Below are positions 42,519 to 57,800 of a stretch of DNA of 64,000 nucleotides, one piece after another. A program made the position numbers and the translations under genes. Origin of the DNA: Tupaia tana (Eukaryota > Chordata > Mammalia > Scandentia > Tupaiidae); the NCBI GenBank assembly GCA_026018925.1, contig JAKSZU010000004.1:12912964-12976963 (forward strand), given 5' to 3'. The first letter of the stretch is position 1. Each line of letters opens with the position of its first letter. The notes beneath the pieces are model-generated. The model made no database searches. It was not told where the DNA came from and worked only from the letters and a program-made list of their open reading frames with translations.

Positions 42519-42692
42519 GGCGGCTGGTAGGTGGCATGGTGGTTAAGGGCACCCTGCTCCCACATGGCCGACCATGGTTTGAGTCCTGGACCTGGAGGCT
42601 TGCTTTTTCACTTTTTCTCACTCTGTCTCTATCTGGTCAAAAAAAAAATTTTTTTTTTGAGAGGTTTTTGCTATAGGGCAAGTGCACCCACC

Positions 42693-42735
<43 letters not shown>

Positions 42736-42990
42736 TAGAAAGCAAGAAATCACCCCCAGGGGGAATGGCCATGCCGCAATCCCTTCTCCTCCATTCTCCT
42801 CTCAGGATCTTGGGCACGCACGCACATGCGCCCGGCGTGAGTTGAAGCCTCCGGGTCCGGGACTCGAACCGCGGTTGGCTACATGGGAGACCAGTGACAC
42901 AGCCATTATGCCATCTGCTGGTCCCCTGGTCAAATTAAAATAAATAAGTAAATAAATTAAGTTGAATAAAATAATTCTTTAAAAAAAGTA
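42519..42990 (+). mobile_element. tRNA-derived SINE, short form, split by a second SINE
   Basis: Occupies 42519-42641 and 42935-42990. Head ggctggtaggtggcatggtgg, tail resumes attaaaataaataagtaaat after the insertion. Confidence 0.88.
42633..42934 (-). mobile_element. tRNA-derived SINE, long form, inserted in a SINE
   Basis: Element 42642-42925; 9-bp duplication CTGGTCAAA at 42633-42641 and 42926-42934. Contains a GA microsatellite at about 42696-42731. Confidence 0.9.
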
Positions 42991-43017
42991 GTAATTCTTT
43001 TATTTTAAAAAATGTGT

Positions 43018-43230
43018 TAGTGGGCCCACGCCAGGAGAAAGACGCAAAGGGAAGGGAGAGGGCGCCCCGGGTGATGTCGCACTGCAGTCCCTTCTCCACT
43101 CCCCTCTAGGGATTTAGGGCACACACGCATACACACGGACCTGGCGTTTCTCAATCTGCCAGGTCCAGGACTCGAACCCCACTGCCGGCCATGTGGGAGC
43201 TGCCTTGACCGCCGTGCCACTGGCTGGCCC
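43018..43230 (-). mobile_element. tRNA-derived SINE, old long form
   Basis: gggtgatgtcgcactgcagtccc, ctccactcccctctagggattt, complemented B box gactcgaacccc, head complement cactggctggccc. Confidence 0.72.
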
Positions 43231-45149
43231 ACCACGCTCTGAATCTGAGTTGGAGCTGAGTCTCTCGGGCAGGAGCAGTGAGTGTGCGGAGGCGGTACTG
43301 GCTGGGCAGGGCCCTCACTGCTCCGGGCTGCCCGGGCACTGACTGGGGCCCTGGCGGGAGGCCGAGGCAGCCAGATGGGACCAGCCTGGCTGTCCCTAAA
43401 GTGGAGATGAGAGGATGACTCTCCAGGCCTGCTGTTCTGTGGCCCAGGGCACGACTGTGACATGCAGGAGGTGATAGCGCTCCCTTAGCTGGTGGCTTCT
43501 GGAGGACATGGCGGCTCAGGCAGGCCCTCGGGTCACCGCTGGGTTACCGCCTCCACCGAGAAGCCCTGGGGAGATGCGGCAGTTCCTGGTCCCAGCGGAC
43601 ACAGCATCCAGGCCCTATTTCAGAAGTGACCTGGGCAGGTTTGGGGGGAACCCAGAACTCCTGTGGGCACGCGGTGACCCAGGACGGACGGAGGTTACTG
43701 GCTCCCCCATGTGGGCTCATCCACAGCTGCACCAAGCAGCCCAGGGGGGCCTCAGCAGAGGGGCGCCCCGGCCAGTTTCTGGGGCTGGCAGGGGGGAGCC
43801 CGGCCAGTGTGGCGGCTGCGGGCAGGGTTCTGCCTCTTACCCCATCTCGGACAGCCGGGGAAGGGCCCCGGCAGCTGAGCCCACCCTCCTGTCTGGGTCC
43901 AGGCCCACAGGCTGGCATGGAGCTTCAGGGAACCAGTCCAACCCAGGGACAGACAGGAAGCAGGCAGAATTCCTAACACTGGCCACGGGGACCAGGCCAC
44001 GCGTGGGCCGTGCCATGCTCCACACAGGGTGAGGGGGCTGACCTGCTCGGGGCTTCGAGAGGCCTCCGGTCTGTGGGATGGGGGGGCACAGGCACAGGGG
44101 AGTAAGTGTTCTGAAGGGGCAAGAAACGGGCCAAGCTCTGGAGGCCAGAGTCCAGAGAGCCTAGGGACAGAAATGAGCTCTGTCACCCGGGAAGCCAGAA
44201 TGTCACAGGGCCAGGGGCCGTTGGTGAGGGAAGAGGGAGTCTAAACTCTGTCCAGACAGCACTGGGGAGCCACTGAGGGTTTTAAGCAGTGGCAGGTTCA
44301 GACTCGGAGGACAGAGCTCGGTGCTGGTCTGCAGAGCCACTGAGCGGCTGGAGGCAGACTGGGCGGCTACTGGCAAGACAGACTGGTGGCGTGGACCAGA
44401 GCAGTGGCCCGGAGTGTGACCACAGCCAGGACCAGGGAGAATGCGGCTAATTGTAGATGAAAAAGGCGGGGTCCCCTGACTTGAAGAAAGGGAAAGAGAG
44501 GGCCTTGGGTAACCCTGAGCTTGAACTTGGTGCAGCAGCCCTGCAGGGGCACCGGGAGAAGCCAGGGTGGGGTTGGTTAAGAGCCAAACCTGTGCTGGGG
44601 CGTGGAGGCTGGGCTGGTGGGCCCAGGGACGCCAGGGGGACCCGGGCCAGGTCAGGCCTGCTGGTTGGAGGAGCGAGACTTGGCAGGGCAGTGAGCAGGG
44701 CAGGTCTGTTCAGTCGGCCTGCTCAAATCGGTGTCCCCAGGAAGCAGTGAGCTGCGGGTGGCCCTGGAGAGCCCAGCGTGGCAAGGAAACTGGTGAGGAC
44801 CCCACCCCCACCCCAGGGCGCAGTGGGGTGCTGTGCAGAGGTCGACTGAGGGGGTCGAGAGCAAAGGAATTGGAGGCCAGAGGCAGCAGGGTCCGCAGCT
44901 GGGTTGTGGCCTGAGTGCTCCCAGCAGAGCCAAGGCAGTCCGGTGGGGCTCAGGCCTCCAATCCGAAGGCGAAGCAGGAATTCCTGGCCGCGCTCCGGCG
45001 CGCAGGGATGGAGCCCCAGAGCCTGGGAGCCAGGCCTGGTCTCACCCTCTGTGGCTTCCTCTTGGCCCTCCCAGGAGATAGAGCTCGGTCCCTCCCTGGA
45101 GGCCTGTTCCTAAGCACTGGCAGAGGGGCTCCTGGGGCGCTGAGACATC
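43231..45149. other. Unique intergenic stretch upstream of TMEM200B
   Basis: GC-rich, no gene recognised. 44250-44330 (cactgagggttttaagcagtgg) recalls a phrase found in old interspersed repeats, but I cannot name the family. Confidence 0.4.
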
Positions 45150-48020
<2,871 letters not shown>

Positions 48021-48709
48021 GGAGGCGCACAGCCTGCGGGGAGGCCCCGGCGCCGACACTGCCTAACCGGAGGATGGGAGTCCAGCAGATGGGCACTCAC
48101 ATCCCCAGCGGGCCTGCGCCCAGAGAGGGCCGCCAGCGGTCCTGGCAGAGAAGCCGGCTGCACTGGGGTTCAGGGCTGGCCCAGGGCGACTGAGTGTGGA
48201 GACCAGCCTGACTAAGCCTCAAGATTTCTCCAGCCTCCGTATGTGGCCTTAGGCCTGGCTGGTACCTGAGGGGGTTGGAGGTGCCCCCGCTGACTGGCAA
48301 GTCCAGATTGGCACAGACACCGAGACCTGGAAGGCAGGTTGGGGTGGGCAGGTCCTTGCAAGGTGACCCTGGCGATGGAGTGGCCTCCTGGGGGGAAGAT
48401 GAGCCATGGGGTGGGCTGTGGCCATCCACTGCCCTCGGAGATGGGGACGGAGTCCCTGACACCCCCCAGCCTTCGCTTCCCTCATCCAGGGGGGCCTGTT
48501 GCTCAGGGCTGCGTACTGCCAAGGCAGCGACAAGGCGCCCACCAGCGAGCAGGCATAGGCCAGTTCTCGGAAGTCCGTTTACCTAATCGGGCCGCGCGTG
48601 GCCGGTGAGCTGCTTCCTTTAGAACATGGCGAGTTTGGGACTCTCCCACCCGTTTAATTGTTCCCACTGCGGATAGAAGAGACATTTGCAAGTGGATCGA
48701 ACCTCAGAC
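48021..48709 (+). other. TMEM200B: TMEM200B 3'UTR, part not shared with EPB41
   Basis: Unique sequence, no repeats; no AATAAA before 49193. Confidence 0.7.
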
Positions 48710-48728
48710 TCAGTCCTTATTTTCGAGC

Positions 48729-48734
48729 TTTATT
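48729..48734 (-). promoter_or_regulatory. EPB41: EPB41 poly(A) signal
   Basis: AATAAA on the minus strand (tttatt on plus). It is the only minus-strand AATAAA I see between the EPB41 stop codon and this point. Implies a 3'UTR of about 3.05 kb ending near 48710. Confidence 0.8.
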
Positions 48735-49192
48735 GAAAAATGCAGTACACGCAGCAAGACCACACACCTGAGCACCGCGGCCACCTGTCTACGGAGGGCT
48801 GAGCGCTGCCCTGCGTCCTCTGAGGGCGCTGCCCCTCATCCTGCTGCCTAGCTCCTATTTTGTCAAGAAATGTAAACAGCTACTTGATAGGATTCAGAAT
48901 TTAAAAAAAATTTACAAAGCTCCTTCATTTTTGTCACCAAAATAATACATTTAAGTGAGATTTGTAAAAGCCATCAGCCTGGGGCGAGGTCCTGGCAGGG
49001 TTCTCGTGGGCATCTGGGTGTGGGTCTAGGTGGTTTCCCAGGATGGCCTTTCCTGCCCCTAACCCACCCTGCCCCACATTTCCCAGCACACGTGGGGTCC
49101 TGGGGGCGGGCAGAGTTGACGGTGGGGCCCTCTCGCTCTGGCTAGGCGGCAGAGACCTTGCGTGGCTTGGAGAGCGCTGTTTCTCCAGCGGC

Positions 49193-49198
49193 AATAAA
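49193..49198 (+). promoter_or_regulatory. TMEM200B: TMEM200B poly(A) signal
   Basis: AATAAA followed within 30 bases by ggactgctgtgggtctgag, a G/T-rich downstream element. First plus-strand hexamer after the stop codon. Confidence 0.75.
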
Positions 49199-49228
49199 AC
49201 TGCGAGCGGGACTGCTGTGGGTCTGAGT

Positions 49229-49399
49229 CCAGTCTGCCCAGGAGTGCGGTCCCCTCCCGGTCCCGCCTGGGCAGTCTCCACACACACGCGCGTGAACACA
49301 CAACTGCAGAGAAAAGAACCCCAGTCTGCCCTGGAGTACAGGCCCCTCCTGGGCAGTCTCTTCACACGCACGCGCACACACACACACAATTGCAGAGAG
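49229..49399. repeat. Tandem duplication, ~80 bp, two diverged copies
   Basis: Copy 1 about 49229-49312 and copy 2 about 49320-49399. Both run ccagtctgccc-ggagt, then cccctcc, ctgggcagtctc, an alternating CA/CG stretch and a-ttgcagagag / a-ctgcagaga. Confidence 0.85.
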
Positions 49400-51772
49400 C
49401 ACCCGAGTGACTGCCCAACCCTAAGACCTGCAGAGGGAAGGGGAGGCCTGGGTCTGGGCTGCTGGGAGCTGGGCCTCAGTTCTCTGGTCCATCTGTAGTG
49501 GGGAGCAGACAAGGGGGCTGCAGCGCTGAGGGGCTGGGCCCCGGTGGTCCTGTGCCGTGAAGGCCACCATACATCATAGGCTGCGTGCCCTTTCGTCTCC
49601 AGTCTCAGCCCTGTGAGCCATGGCAAACTTTCAGCAGTGCTGCGGCCTTCCCTGGTGGGGCTGAGCCCCCGACTAGCCCCCACCCCCCAAAAAGGCCCCA
49701 CCTTGAAGCCACTGTCTCAGACCCAGTGCCTGCAGCCTGCCCCTGCGTTCCTGAGACAGGACAGTCTTCCCACACCCACTGTGCTGCTGCACCCCTCTGC
49801 AGCTGCCCACAGGGGCATCTCACACCTGACCTGGGTTCAAGGCAGATGCCACCACACCCTGGCTCCCAGGGCAGGACCAGCCTCAGCCTGCCCTCTAGCT
49901 CATGGCCATGAGCCCCAGGGACTGTGAGGGACCCACTGTCCATCTCTAGAATGGGGATCCTAAGGGGCTTGCGTGCAGGTCCATTTGTGGAAAGCAACCC
50001 AGAAGATCAGAGCCCTCCTGATTACAAATGCCGAGATCCTCACTGGGAACCGGGGGTACCAGTTGTCATTTTCAGACCAAGGGGGAAAAAAAAGAACGAA
50101 ACCCCAAAGACACTACAAATTCAAACCCACAACGCCTGACAGATCTAGGAGTGAGCAGGGGAAGACGCCGAGGCCAGCTCCCCTGCTAAAAAGGGCGCTG
50201 GGGCAGACTCGCCTCCGCCTCCCACCTCCCGGAGGAGGCTGCCCAACAGCGCCCTCCCTGGCCAGTGCGACACCGGGAAGGAAAGGGAGTGGGCTGGCAG
50301 GAGCACGCAGGCGCGCCCGTGAGCTGCACGCCCCGCACACGCCAAAGCCTGATCTTAAACACCTCATGAACTTCTCTTCCCTGAATCACCACTGAAATGT
50401 TCTGTTAGAGCTTTTGGCTAAAAGTGCCTGTTTTTCCATGAGCTTTTGGTCTCCTGAGAGGGGAGGTAGGGCAAGGGTACAGCAGGGTCACCGTGGACGG
50501 TACAGGGCAGTGGGGCGAAGGCCACAGTATGTCCAGACATTCACAGTATCGGATCCGACCTAAGGAGCTTGACAGGGAGGGAAGGCGGACGATGCAGCGC
50601 TCTTGGCCGAGGACTCTGCCCCACCACAGCCGGCCTTGGGAAAGGGACAGGGACATTTTTCTGGGGGCCGGGTCAGGGCTGTCAGCAGCCCAGTGCTGGT
50701 GGAGCTGCTCTCTGGCTCTGGAAGGCCATTCCTGGTGTTCCTGCTGGCATCCAGAAGGGACGGAACCAGAGGGCGAGTGGGAGGTCCGGGGCTGGCCTGG
50801 TGTCCAGCACGGCTGCGGGGGGGGGGGCTCAGGTCTCCCAGAGGACTCGGCGGGCTCCCAGCATCGGGCTGCAGACAAACATGGCCAGGCTGAGGGGTTA
50901 CAAACTGCCCTGTGAAAAACCAAAGCCCTAAAAACAGTCCACAGAGTGAAAAGTTAAAGCCTCTGGTATCACAACATAGAAAAAGGTCCAGTGGTCAACA
51001 GGGCCAGGGTGGCCACAGGAATCTTCTGGTATAAACTCCAAATAGAAAATGCAGGGGCTTTTCCGGGGGCTGGGAGTCATCCTCGAAGCAGGTTTGCGCC
51101 TATCGTTCTGCTGGTTTCTCTTGGGTGGAAGAAGGGCAGGGAGTGGGGTAGGACAGTCCCTAGAGAAGAGGAGAAAGCGGTATTCAGGTCCTGCGCAGGA
51201 GGGAGTGTCCGCCCTGTGGCTGTTACATGACCTTGAGGCCAGAGCTGCTTCCCAGGCAGCCCTCCCAGTGACGGTGGCTTGTGAACTGCTTTGTCCTTTA
51301 GGTTGGGCCAGCAATTGACCTGGTCCCTGTACGGCCTGTCTCCGGAGAAGCAGTCCCCACTGCCTGTCCCCGGGCCAGGCCTCTGTAAATGACGTCTAGG
51401 CACGATTGCTCGGGGTTCTCGGCTCCCAAAAGCAGCGTCCCTGCTTCCACCTCTAGTCCAGTCCAGCTGCAGCCACTTCCCCATCCCGCCCCTCTGGACA
51501 GCCTGGTCTGTGCTCCCAGGCTCTGGCCTTGCCCACCTGGACAGAGCACAGGAGCACAGAAGGGAGGCCGAAGGGGGAGCGGAGGAGGCGGCACGAAGAC
51601 CCAGGAGCTGGGCCTCCTCCGCCAACGCTGCATGGGGCAGGGGACAAGGCCTGGTGCCGCGGCTGGAGCTGGCACTGCCGAGCTCCCACGCACCCCATCA
51701 GCCCTCTCTGTCTCTGCTGCGTGGGGTCCCTGTGGAGACACTGGGGCAGGCCAGCCGAGGCCCTACCTGAGC

Positions 51773-51871
51773 TCACTCCCCCGAGATCTCGGTCTCCTGG
51801 TGGACAACCACCTTGGTCACGGACATGTCTGGGTGCTGCTCCTTCGCCTCCTTGATGGCTTGGATGAGGAC
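51773..51871 (-). CDS. EPB41: EPB41 last exon, coding part (exon 21 by the usual 4.1R numbering)
   Basis: 99 bases including TGA at 51773-51775. Acceptor ctctccgtag ends at 51872. Encodes [18 protein letters not shown] and [14 protein letters not shown]. With the preceding exon this is the region reported to bind NuMA. Confidence 0.97.
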   Translation of the reverse strand, partial: VLIQAIKEAKEQHPDMSVTKVVVHQETEISGE

Positions 51872-54800
51872 CTACGGAGAGATGCCGGGCCTGAGGTGAG
51901 AAGCAGCGCTGCTGGTGAAGGCAGGGCCTCAGCCAGCCCCTCCTACACGGGGCAGCCCCCACTGACAGCAGACGGGAGGTCAGTGCAGCCTGCAGGGGAC
52001 GGAGGGTGCTCAGAGGGGACGGCTGCAGCTGCTGGGTGGGTCTAAGGGGACCCACTCGAAGTGACGCCAGAGCACGAGACCAAATCCGTGTTCGGCACAG
52101 GGTAACCAGGCGGCTCAGGACAGGACGGTAACCACCCGTGCCAGAGAAAGGAAGAGGGGCCGGCCTGTGGCGTGGCGGTGAGGCTGGCTGCCTCTCACGT
52201 GACTGCGTGGTTTGAGTCCCAGACCTGGCAGCTTGAGAAACACAATGGGAGCATGTATCTACATCTCCACATCCAGAGTGGAGGGGCACGGCATGCCCAC
52301 ACCCCATGCTGTCTCGCCTGCGCCGTCTGGGGAGCACACACGCCCTCCGGCAAGTCGAAATAGCAATAATGAAGGAAGAGATGGCTCCGGCTGAAGTAGA
52401 AGGAAGGAGGGGAGGAGGAGAAGCCCCAGCTTGACCGGTCTAAGACACCGGGCCGTCGTACAATCTGTTTAACCTCGCGACAGCTCTGTGAGTCACGACA
52501 GTATCACGACTTCCGTGCTGTAAGGAGGAAACCGAAGTTCGGAGGTGCTGAAGCCCACGCTCTGTCCCTCACGCCAGCACTCTGGGCGCAATGTGCTTCG
52601 CAAGATGCTGGGCTGGGATTTGAACCATGGCTGACCATGTGGTAGCTAGCTTCTTTAACCACCAGACCATGGGACCAGCCCCCACTGCTCTGTCTTAGTT
52701 TCCAAGGGGACCCAGTTTGAGTGTCTCGAGGAGCTCTGACCATTTCCCAAAGGAAAAGGGAGGGGGCCACCACTGCCCGTGGGCTGTCAGTCCCTGAGCC
52801 AGCGGGCCCCACTGCCGGGACGCCCAGCTGCCCGCTCGCCCTGCTCCAATGAGCCGGAGGGACCAGGTAGCCCCGGAGGGACCAGGTAGGAAAGTCCCCG
52901 GACCAGGTAGGAAAGTCCCCTCTGGCCCCTGGCCCCATGACAGGTGTTCTCAAAACTGCCACCTCTGTAGCCCCCCATCTCTTGGCCCACTCCATCGGCT
53001 CCCTGGTGACAGCTCCGCCCACCTGTCCCTTAAAGTGCCGGCCCCCCCAGGCCGCTGATGGCCTGGGGGTGAAGGGGCTGGCAGCCTGTGAAAGTCCACA
53101 TGCACCCCAGGGCCTAGAGAACAGGGCTATGGTGGTTTGGCTGTCTCCCGAGGGAGGGTGATTGCTCTCCCCACAGGGCGGGCACGTGCCCTCCGGCCAG
53201 GCCCAGGGCCCTGCCCTCTGTGTACCCCTAGCGCGAGTGAGCTAAACGACAGACGTCCCATGGACCCTGGGTGTGCCGGTCCCGTGTCACGACAGACCAG
53301 AGGGCCCCGTGAGTCCTTTGCAGTTCGTGGGCACAGCGCCAGGTCCTGGGTCGGAGTGAGCCCGGTGGGCCCCCAGTGCAGACTGGCACTGATGCGGACA
53401 CAGCGGGGCACACGGCTGCATGGGGCCCACGGGCTCTGCCGCCCCATTGGGGACCTGTGTTCTCAGGGCAGGCCTTGCCCCTGCCGCCAAGGGAGCCGGC
53501 CCTATGGCTCTGGTCCTGTCCGAAAGGCCCCTCAGCCTCTCCCGCCCCCTCTGCAGCTCCTGCTCCCACCTCAGAGAACTGGAATGTTCATCCTGACCTT
53601 ATTATTTGCTAATTGCTTGAAGCACACAATTAGCACCTAATTAACATAAAAACAGAACTTTAGCACTCAGAAGGGCCCCAAAATTATCTAGATCAACCCA
53701 CTCTTTTAGGAGAGAAAAAAAAATAAGATGGAAGGAGTGATTTGCCCAAGGTCACCCAGCCAGAGACAGAGGGACAGACCCAGAATGGGAACCAGGACTG
53801 TAGTCCCTGCTGGCTGTCGCCAGCTGTCATGGCCCTCTGTGGTGGGGCTCGGCCTCCCATCTGTCCTGACACCGCCTGGCTCCTCGACCCTCACAGCAGC
53901 CCCAGGAGTTCAGGCGGAGGGTCTGTGAGTCGGCAGATGGCGTCTGCTCCATCACTCCCCCGGCTCCCCCGGCGTGGGCCTAGCTCACGGGTCTCAGAAC
54001 ATGGACCCCCTTTGATTTTCTTCTCAGTTAAGAACCTGTATAGCCAATAGGTTTATATATATATATATATAATGATTTATTTATTTTACTTATTATTATT
54101 ATCTTTGAAATTTCGACCAGATAGAGGAGAAGTGAGAAAGCAAGCCGCCAGGTCTGGGACTCGAACCACAGTTGGTCGTGTGGGAGTTCAGCACTTTCAC
54201 CACCGCGCCACCTGCTGGCCCCCATAGAGGCTCCCTGGAGGTGTAGGTGGCAGAGCACCCTTCTAAGCAAACTCCCATGCCTGCTAGCCCCTGCGTGGCC
54301 CCTCTGGCCAGCCTCCCAGCACTCCCACCTGGTCATGGTCGACGTCGGCATCTCCTGTGATCACAATTCTCTTCTCAATCCGGGTCTCGGAGATCCCGCC
54401 CTTCACGGTCTGGGGCCAAGAGGAGGCAGACGCATGAGACCGGGGAGGTAACAGAATGGCAGGCGTGATCTGGGGCCGCAGCGCAGCGCACCTGCAGCGG
54501 GTCTGCCTGGGACCCAGCCCGCAGGACCCAGCCGAGCTGCTACACAGAGGCTCTGCGTCCTCGTCTCCCGACGCCAGACATCTGGCAGGGGGCGGACAGC
54601 TGTCTCCCTGCCTTCTCCTACATGTTTTCCTTGATTACTTTTAAGAAGAAAAGGAAATCGGGACCGACGGTTGGTGTAATGGCTATGTCGCTGGACTCTC
54701 ACGTAGTTGACCACAGTTCGAGTCCCGGACCCGGTGGCTTAAACTCACGCCGGGCGCGTGGGCGTGCGTGCGTGACCAAGATCCCGAGAGGAGAATGGAG

Positions 54801-57800
54801 GAGAAGGGATTGCGGCATGGCCATCCTCGGGGGGGGGGGGGGGGGGAGGGTTGCTTTCTCGCTTTCTGTCTCTGTCTTTCTGGTGAGCGTATGCGCCCTA
54901 TAGGGAAAACCTCTCAAAAAAAGAAAAAAAAAAAAAAGGAAGAAAAAGAAATTAAGAGACTATGAACAAAAATGCTACACAGCTCAAGCTTGCCCCCTCT
55001 TTGAAAAAGTTTTTTCAGGGACCAGCAGTTGGCGTAATGGCTATGTCACTGGACTCCCATGTAGTCGACCACGGTTCGTGTCCCGGACACGGTGGCTTAA
55101 AACTCACACCGGCGTGTGTGCGTGCGTGCCCAAGATCCCGAGAGGAGAATGGAGGAGAAGGGATTGCGGCGTGGACATCTCCCCCCAGGGGGTGATTTCT
55201 CACTTTCTGTCTCTCTCTTTCTGGCGAGTGCATGTGCCCTAAAGCAAAAACTTCTCCAATAAAAAAAAGAAAAAGTTTTTTCATATTATTGATGTGAAAG
55301 GATTTTCAGGGCCCAGCGGGTGGCCTGGTGGTTAAGGGTGCTGGACTCCCACATGGCTGATCACGGTTTGAGTCCCGGATGTGGTGGCTTTCTCTGTCAC
55401 TCTCTGATCAAATTAAAAAAAATAAATAAAGTTAAATAAAATAATTCTTTAAAAAAAAAAAAGGATTTTCCAATAACATCCTGAGGGTGTGAAGCTTCCC
55501 TTCCTGACAGCTGAGGAAAACCAAGGTCTAGACACACTGGGGCCCGGCCTCGGCCACCTGGGAGCCGGCCAGGACCAGGGTTTCTGACTGAGAAGCGACG
55601 TATTCCCTGTAGTGCTAAAGTGAATGTGGAGTGTCTCTGACTGTCCCGGGGTAGTCCCCGTGTCAGGGGTTCGGCCCCTCCTGCACCCCACAAAGCACAA
55701 TCTCCCAGTGCTTCAGTGTGCAGCCTGCAGTCTCCACAGCGTGGACCCCCATCAGACTGGAGGATGATTCCTGGCTTGGAAATGTGGCTGCTAACACCAG
55801 CACGGTTCATGCCCACAGCGAGCTTTCTCTTTCTGCCCCAGAGAGCAGGGGGGCGCGGGAGAGGCAGCTCTCCCCTCGGGGTCCTGGAACCCTCTGGCCC
55901 TCAGGGATGGAGGAAAGCCCGCCCGCCCCGCGCCCCGGCGCCCGGCCGGCTGTACCTTGGTGATCTGGGTCGTGGTGGTGCTGCTGGTGGTCTCAGAAGT
56001 GATGGTCTGCGCTGTCAGCAGGACTCCGGGGTCCAGGTCCCCACCGCGGTCGTCGGTCTGCGGGGCAAAGTGTCATCAGGAAGCCAGGGACTGGGGGCGG
56101 CCAGAGCAGGCAGCTGGGACCCTGGCCGGCCGATGTCTGCTGTCTCTCTGGCACAGGGACCTCCTGAGCAGAGCGCGGACGCCGAGCGCCCTGGCTGCCA
56201 GTGCTGGCCCCGGACAGCTCTGTCCATGCCCTTGTCTTCCCGTTCAGAGGCTCACACTGCTGGCCCGGACAGCCCTGACCATGCCCTTGTCTTCCCGTCC
56301 AGAGGCTCACACTGCTGGCCCGGACGCTCTGACCATGCCCTTGTTTTCCCGTCCAGAGGCTCACACTGCTGGCCCGGACAGCTCTGACCATGCCCTTGTC
56401 TTCCCGTCCAGAGGCTCACACTGCTGGCCCGGACGCTCTGACCATGCCCTTGTCTTCCCGTCCAGAGGCTCACACTGCTGGCCCGGACAGCCCTGACCAT
56501 GCCCTTGTCTTCCCGTCCAGAGGCTCACACTGCTGGCCCGGACAGCTCTGACCATGCCCTTGTCTTCCCGTCCAGAGGCTCACACTGCTGGCCCGGACAG
56601 CCCTGACCATGCCCTTGTCTTCCCGTCCAGAGGCTCACACTGCTGGCCCGGACAGCTCTGACCATGCCCTTGTCTTCCCGTCCAGAGGCTCACACTGCTG
56701 GCCCGGACAGCTCTGACCATGCCCTTGTCTTCCCGTCCAGAGGCTCACACTGCTGGCCCGGACGCTCTGACCATGCCCTTGTCTTCCCGTCCAGAGGCTC
56801 ACACTGCTGGCCCGGACGCTCTGACCATGCCCTTGTCTTCCCGTCCAGAGGCTCACACTGCTGGCCCGGACGCTCTGACCATGCCCTTGTCTTCCCGTCC
56901 AGAGGCTCACACTGCTCTCGTACACCAACACCCCCAGGTCAGAGGTGCTCTGGGGACTCTGCTCCTCAGCCCCCAGACGGCGAGCGGGAGCCGCAGCCTC
57001 TGTGTACGCGGCCTGAGCGATCTCCCAGGCCACGTCAGCACCCTCTGATCTGTGACACCCAGACGTCAGCCTGGCTGGCGGCTCAGAGCTTCTGGAGGGA
57101 GGAGCCGTTGTGCCCTGCTGGACGCTGGTTTGCCCTTTGGGATGGTAAACATTACGGGCAAGCCCTCTCAGATCTGGGGCTCCCCCTCACCCTCTTAATA
57201 AATAAAAGAAGATGGGACCTGCAGATGGCAGAGCGGTTATGTCGCTAGACTCCCACATGGACGACCATGGTTCGAGTACGAATTCGGGGCCTTGAAAATC
57301 ATGCTGGGCGCATGTGCTTGCGTGCCCAAGAGGAGAAGAGAAGAGAAAGGATTGCGGAGTGGCTGTCCCCCTGGGGAGTGATTCTCGTTTTCCCTCTCAC
57401 TGTCTCTGTCACTCTCTCTCTCCAGCAAGTGCACATGCCCTATGGCAAAAGCCTCTAAGAAAGGAAATAAATAAAAACAAATCAAACGAAGCCCCCGTGA
57501 ACAAACTTCATAGCAGAGGTGGGTACGTTCTCAGCACTGGGGCAGTGACAGCGGGTCGGAGCAGAGGCGTGCGGCCACCCTCCCCCGGCCACAGTGGCCG
57601 GCCTGGCCCCGCAGCTTAGGGCTCGAGAGCTCCCGCACCTGCGTGACGCCCATGCCGCCCCGAGGGGCCGGTGTGACCTCGGCCGGGAAGGCACGGGAGT
57701 TCTGGGTCTGAGGGAGGGTTCTCCAGAGAAAACTGGGAAGAGTCCTTGTTGGGGCTCAAGGGGCCAAGGACTCTCAGCCCGTCTCCCTGCAACTGAGGCG

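Larger units (their letters stand above)
48710..51772 (-). other. EPB41: EPB41 3'UTR
   Basis: From the stop codon (51773-51775) to the poly(A) site near 48710. Free of the SINEs found in the neighbouring introns. Contains an approximate 80-bp tandem duplication at 49229-49399. Overlaps the TMEM200B 3'UTR on the other strand. Confidence 0.78.
51872..54328 (-). other. EPB41: EPB41 intron between exons 20 and 21
   Basis: 2.46 kb with SINE and MIR fragments. 52840-52930 has a short doublet, ggaccaggtaggaaagtcccc repeated once at about 52881-52901 and 52901-52921. Confidence 0.85.

Noticed and set aside
44100..44410. Resemblance to an old interspersed repeat (ggttttaagcagtggcagg)
   Set aside because: Too diverged and too short a match to name a family without a library search.
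56226..56920. CRISPR-like array of regular repeats
   Set aside because: Units are contiguous with no unique spacers, in a vertebrate intron.
56252..57248. Repeating peptides such as [16 protein letters not shown] and [13 protein letters not shown]
   Set aside because: Product of the 54/55-bp minisatellite inside an EPB41 intron; alternating unit lengths break any single frame.
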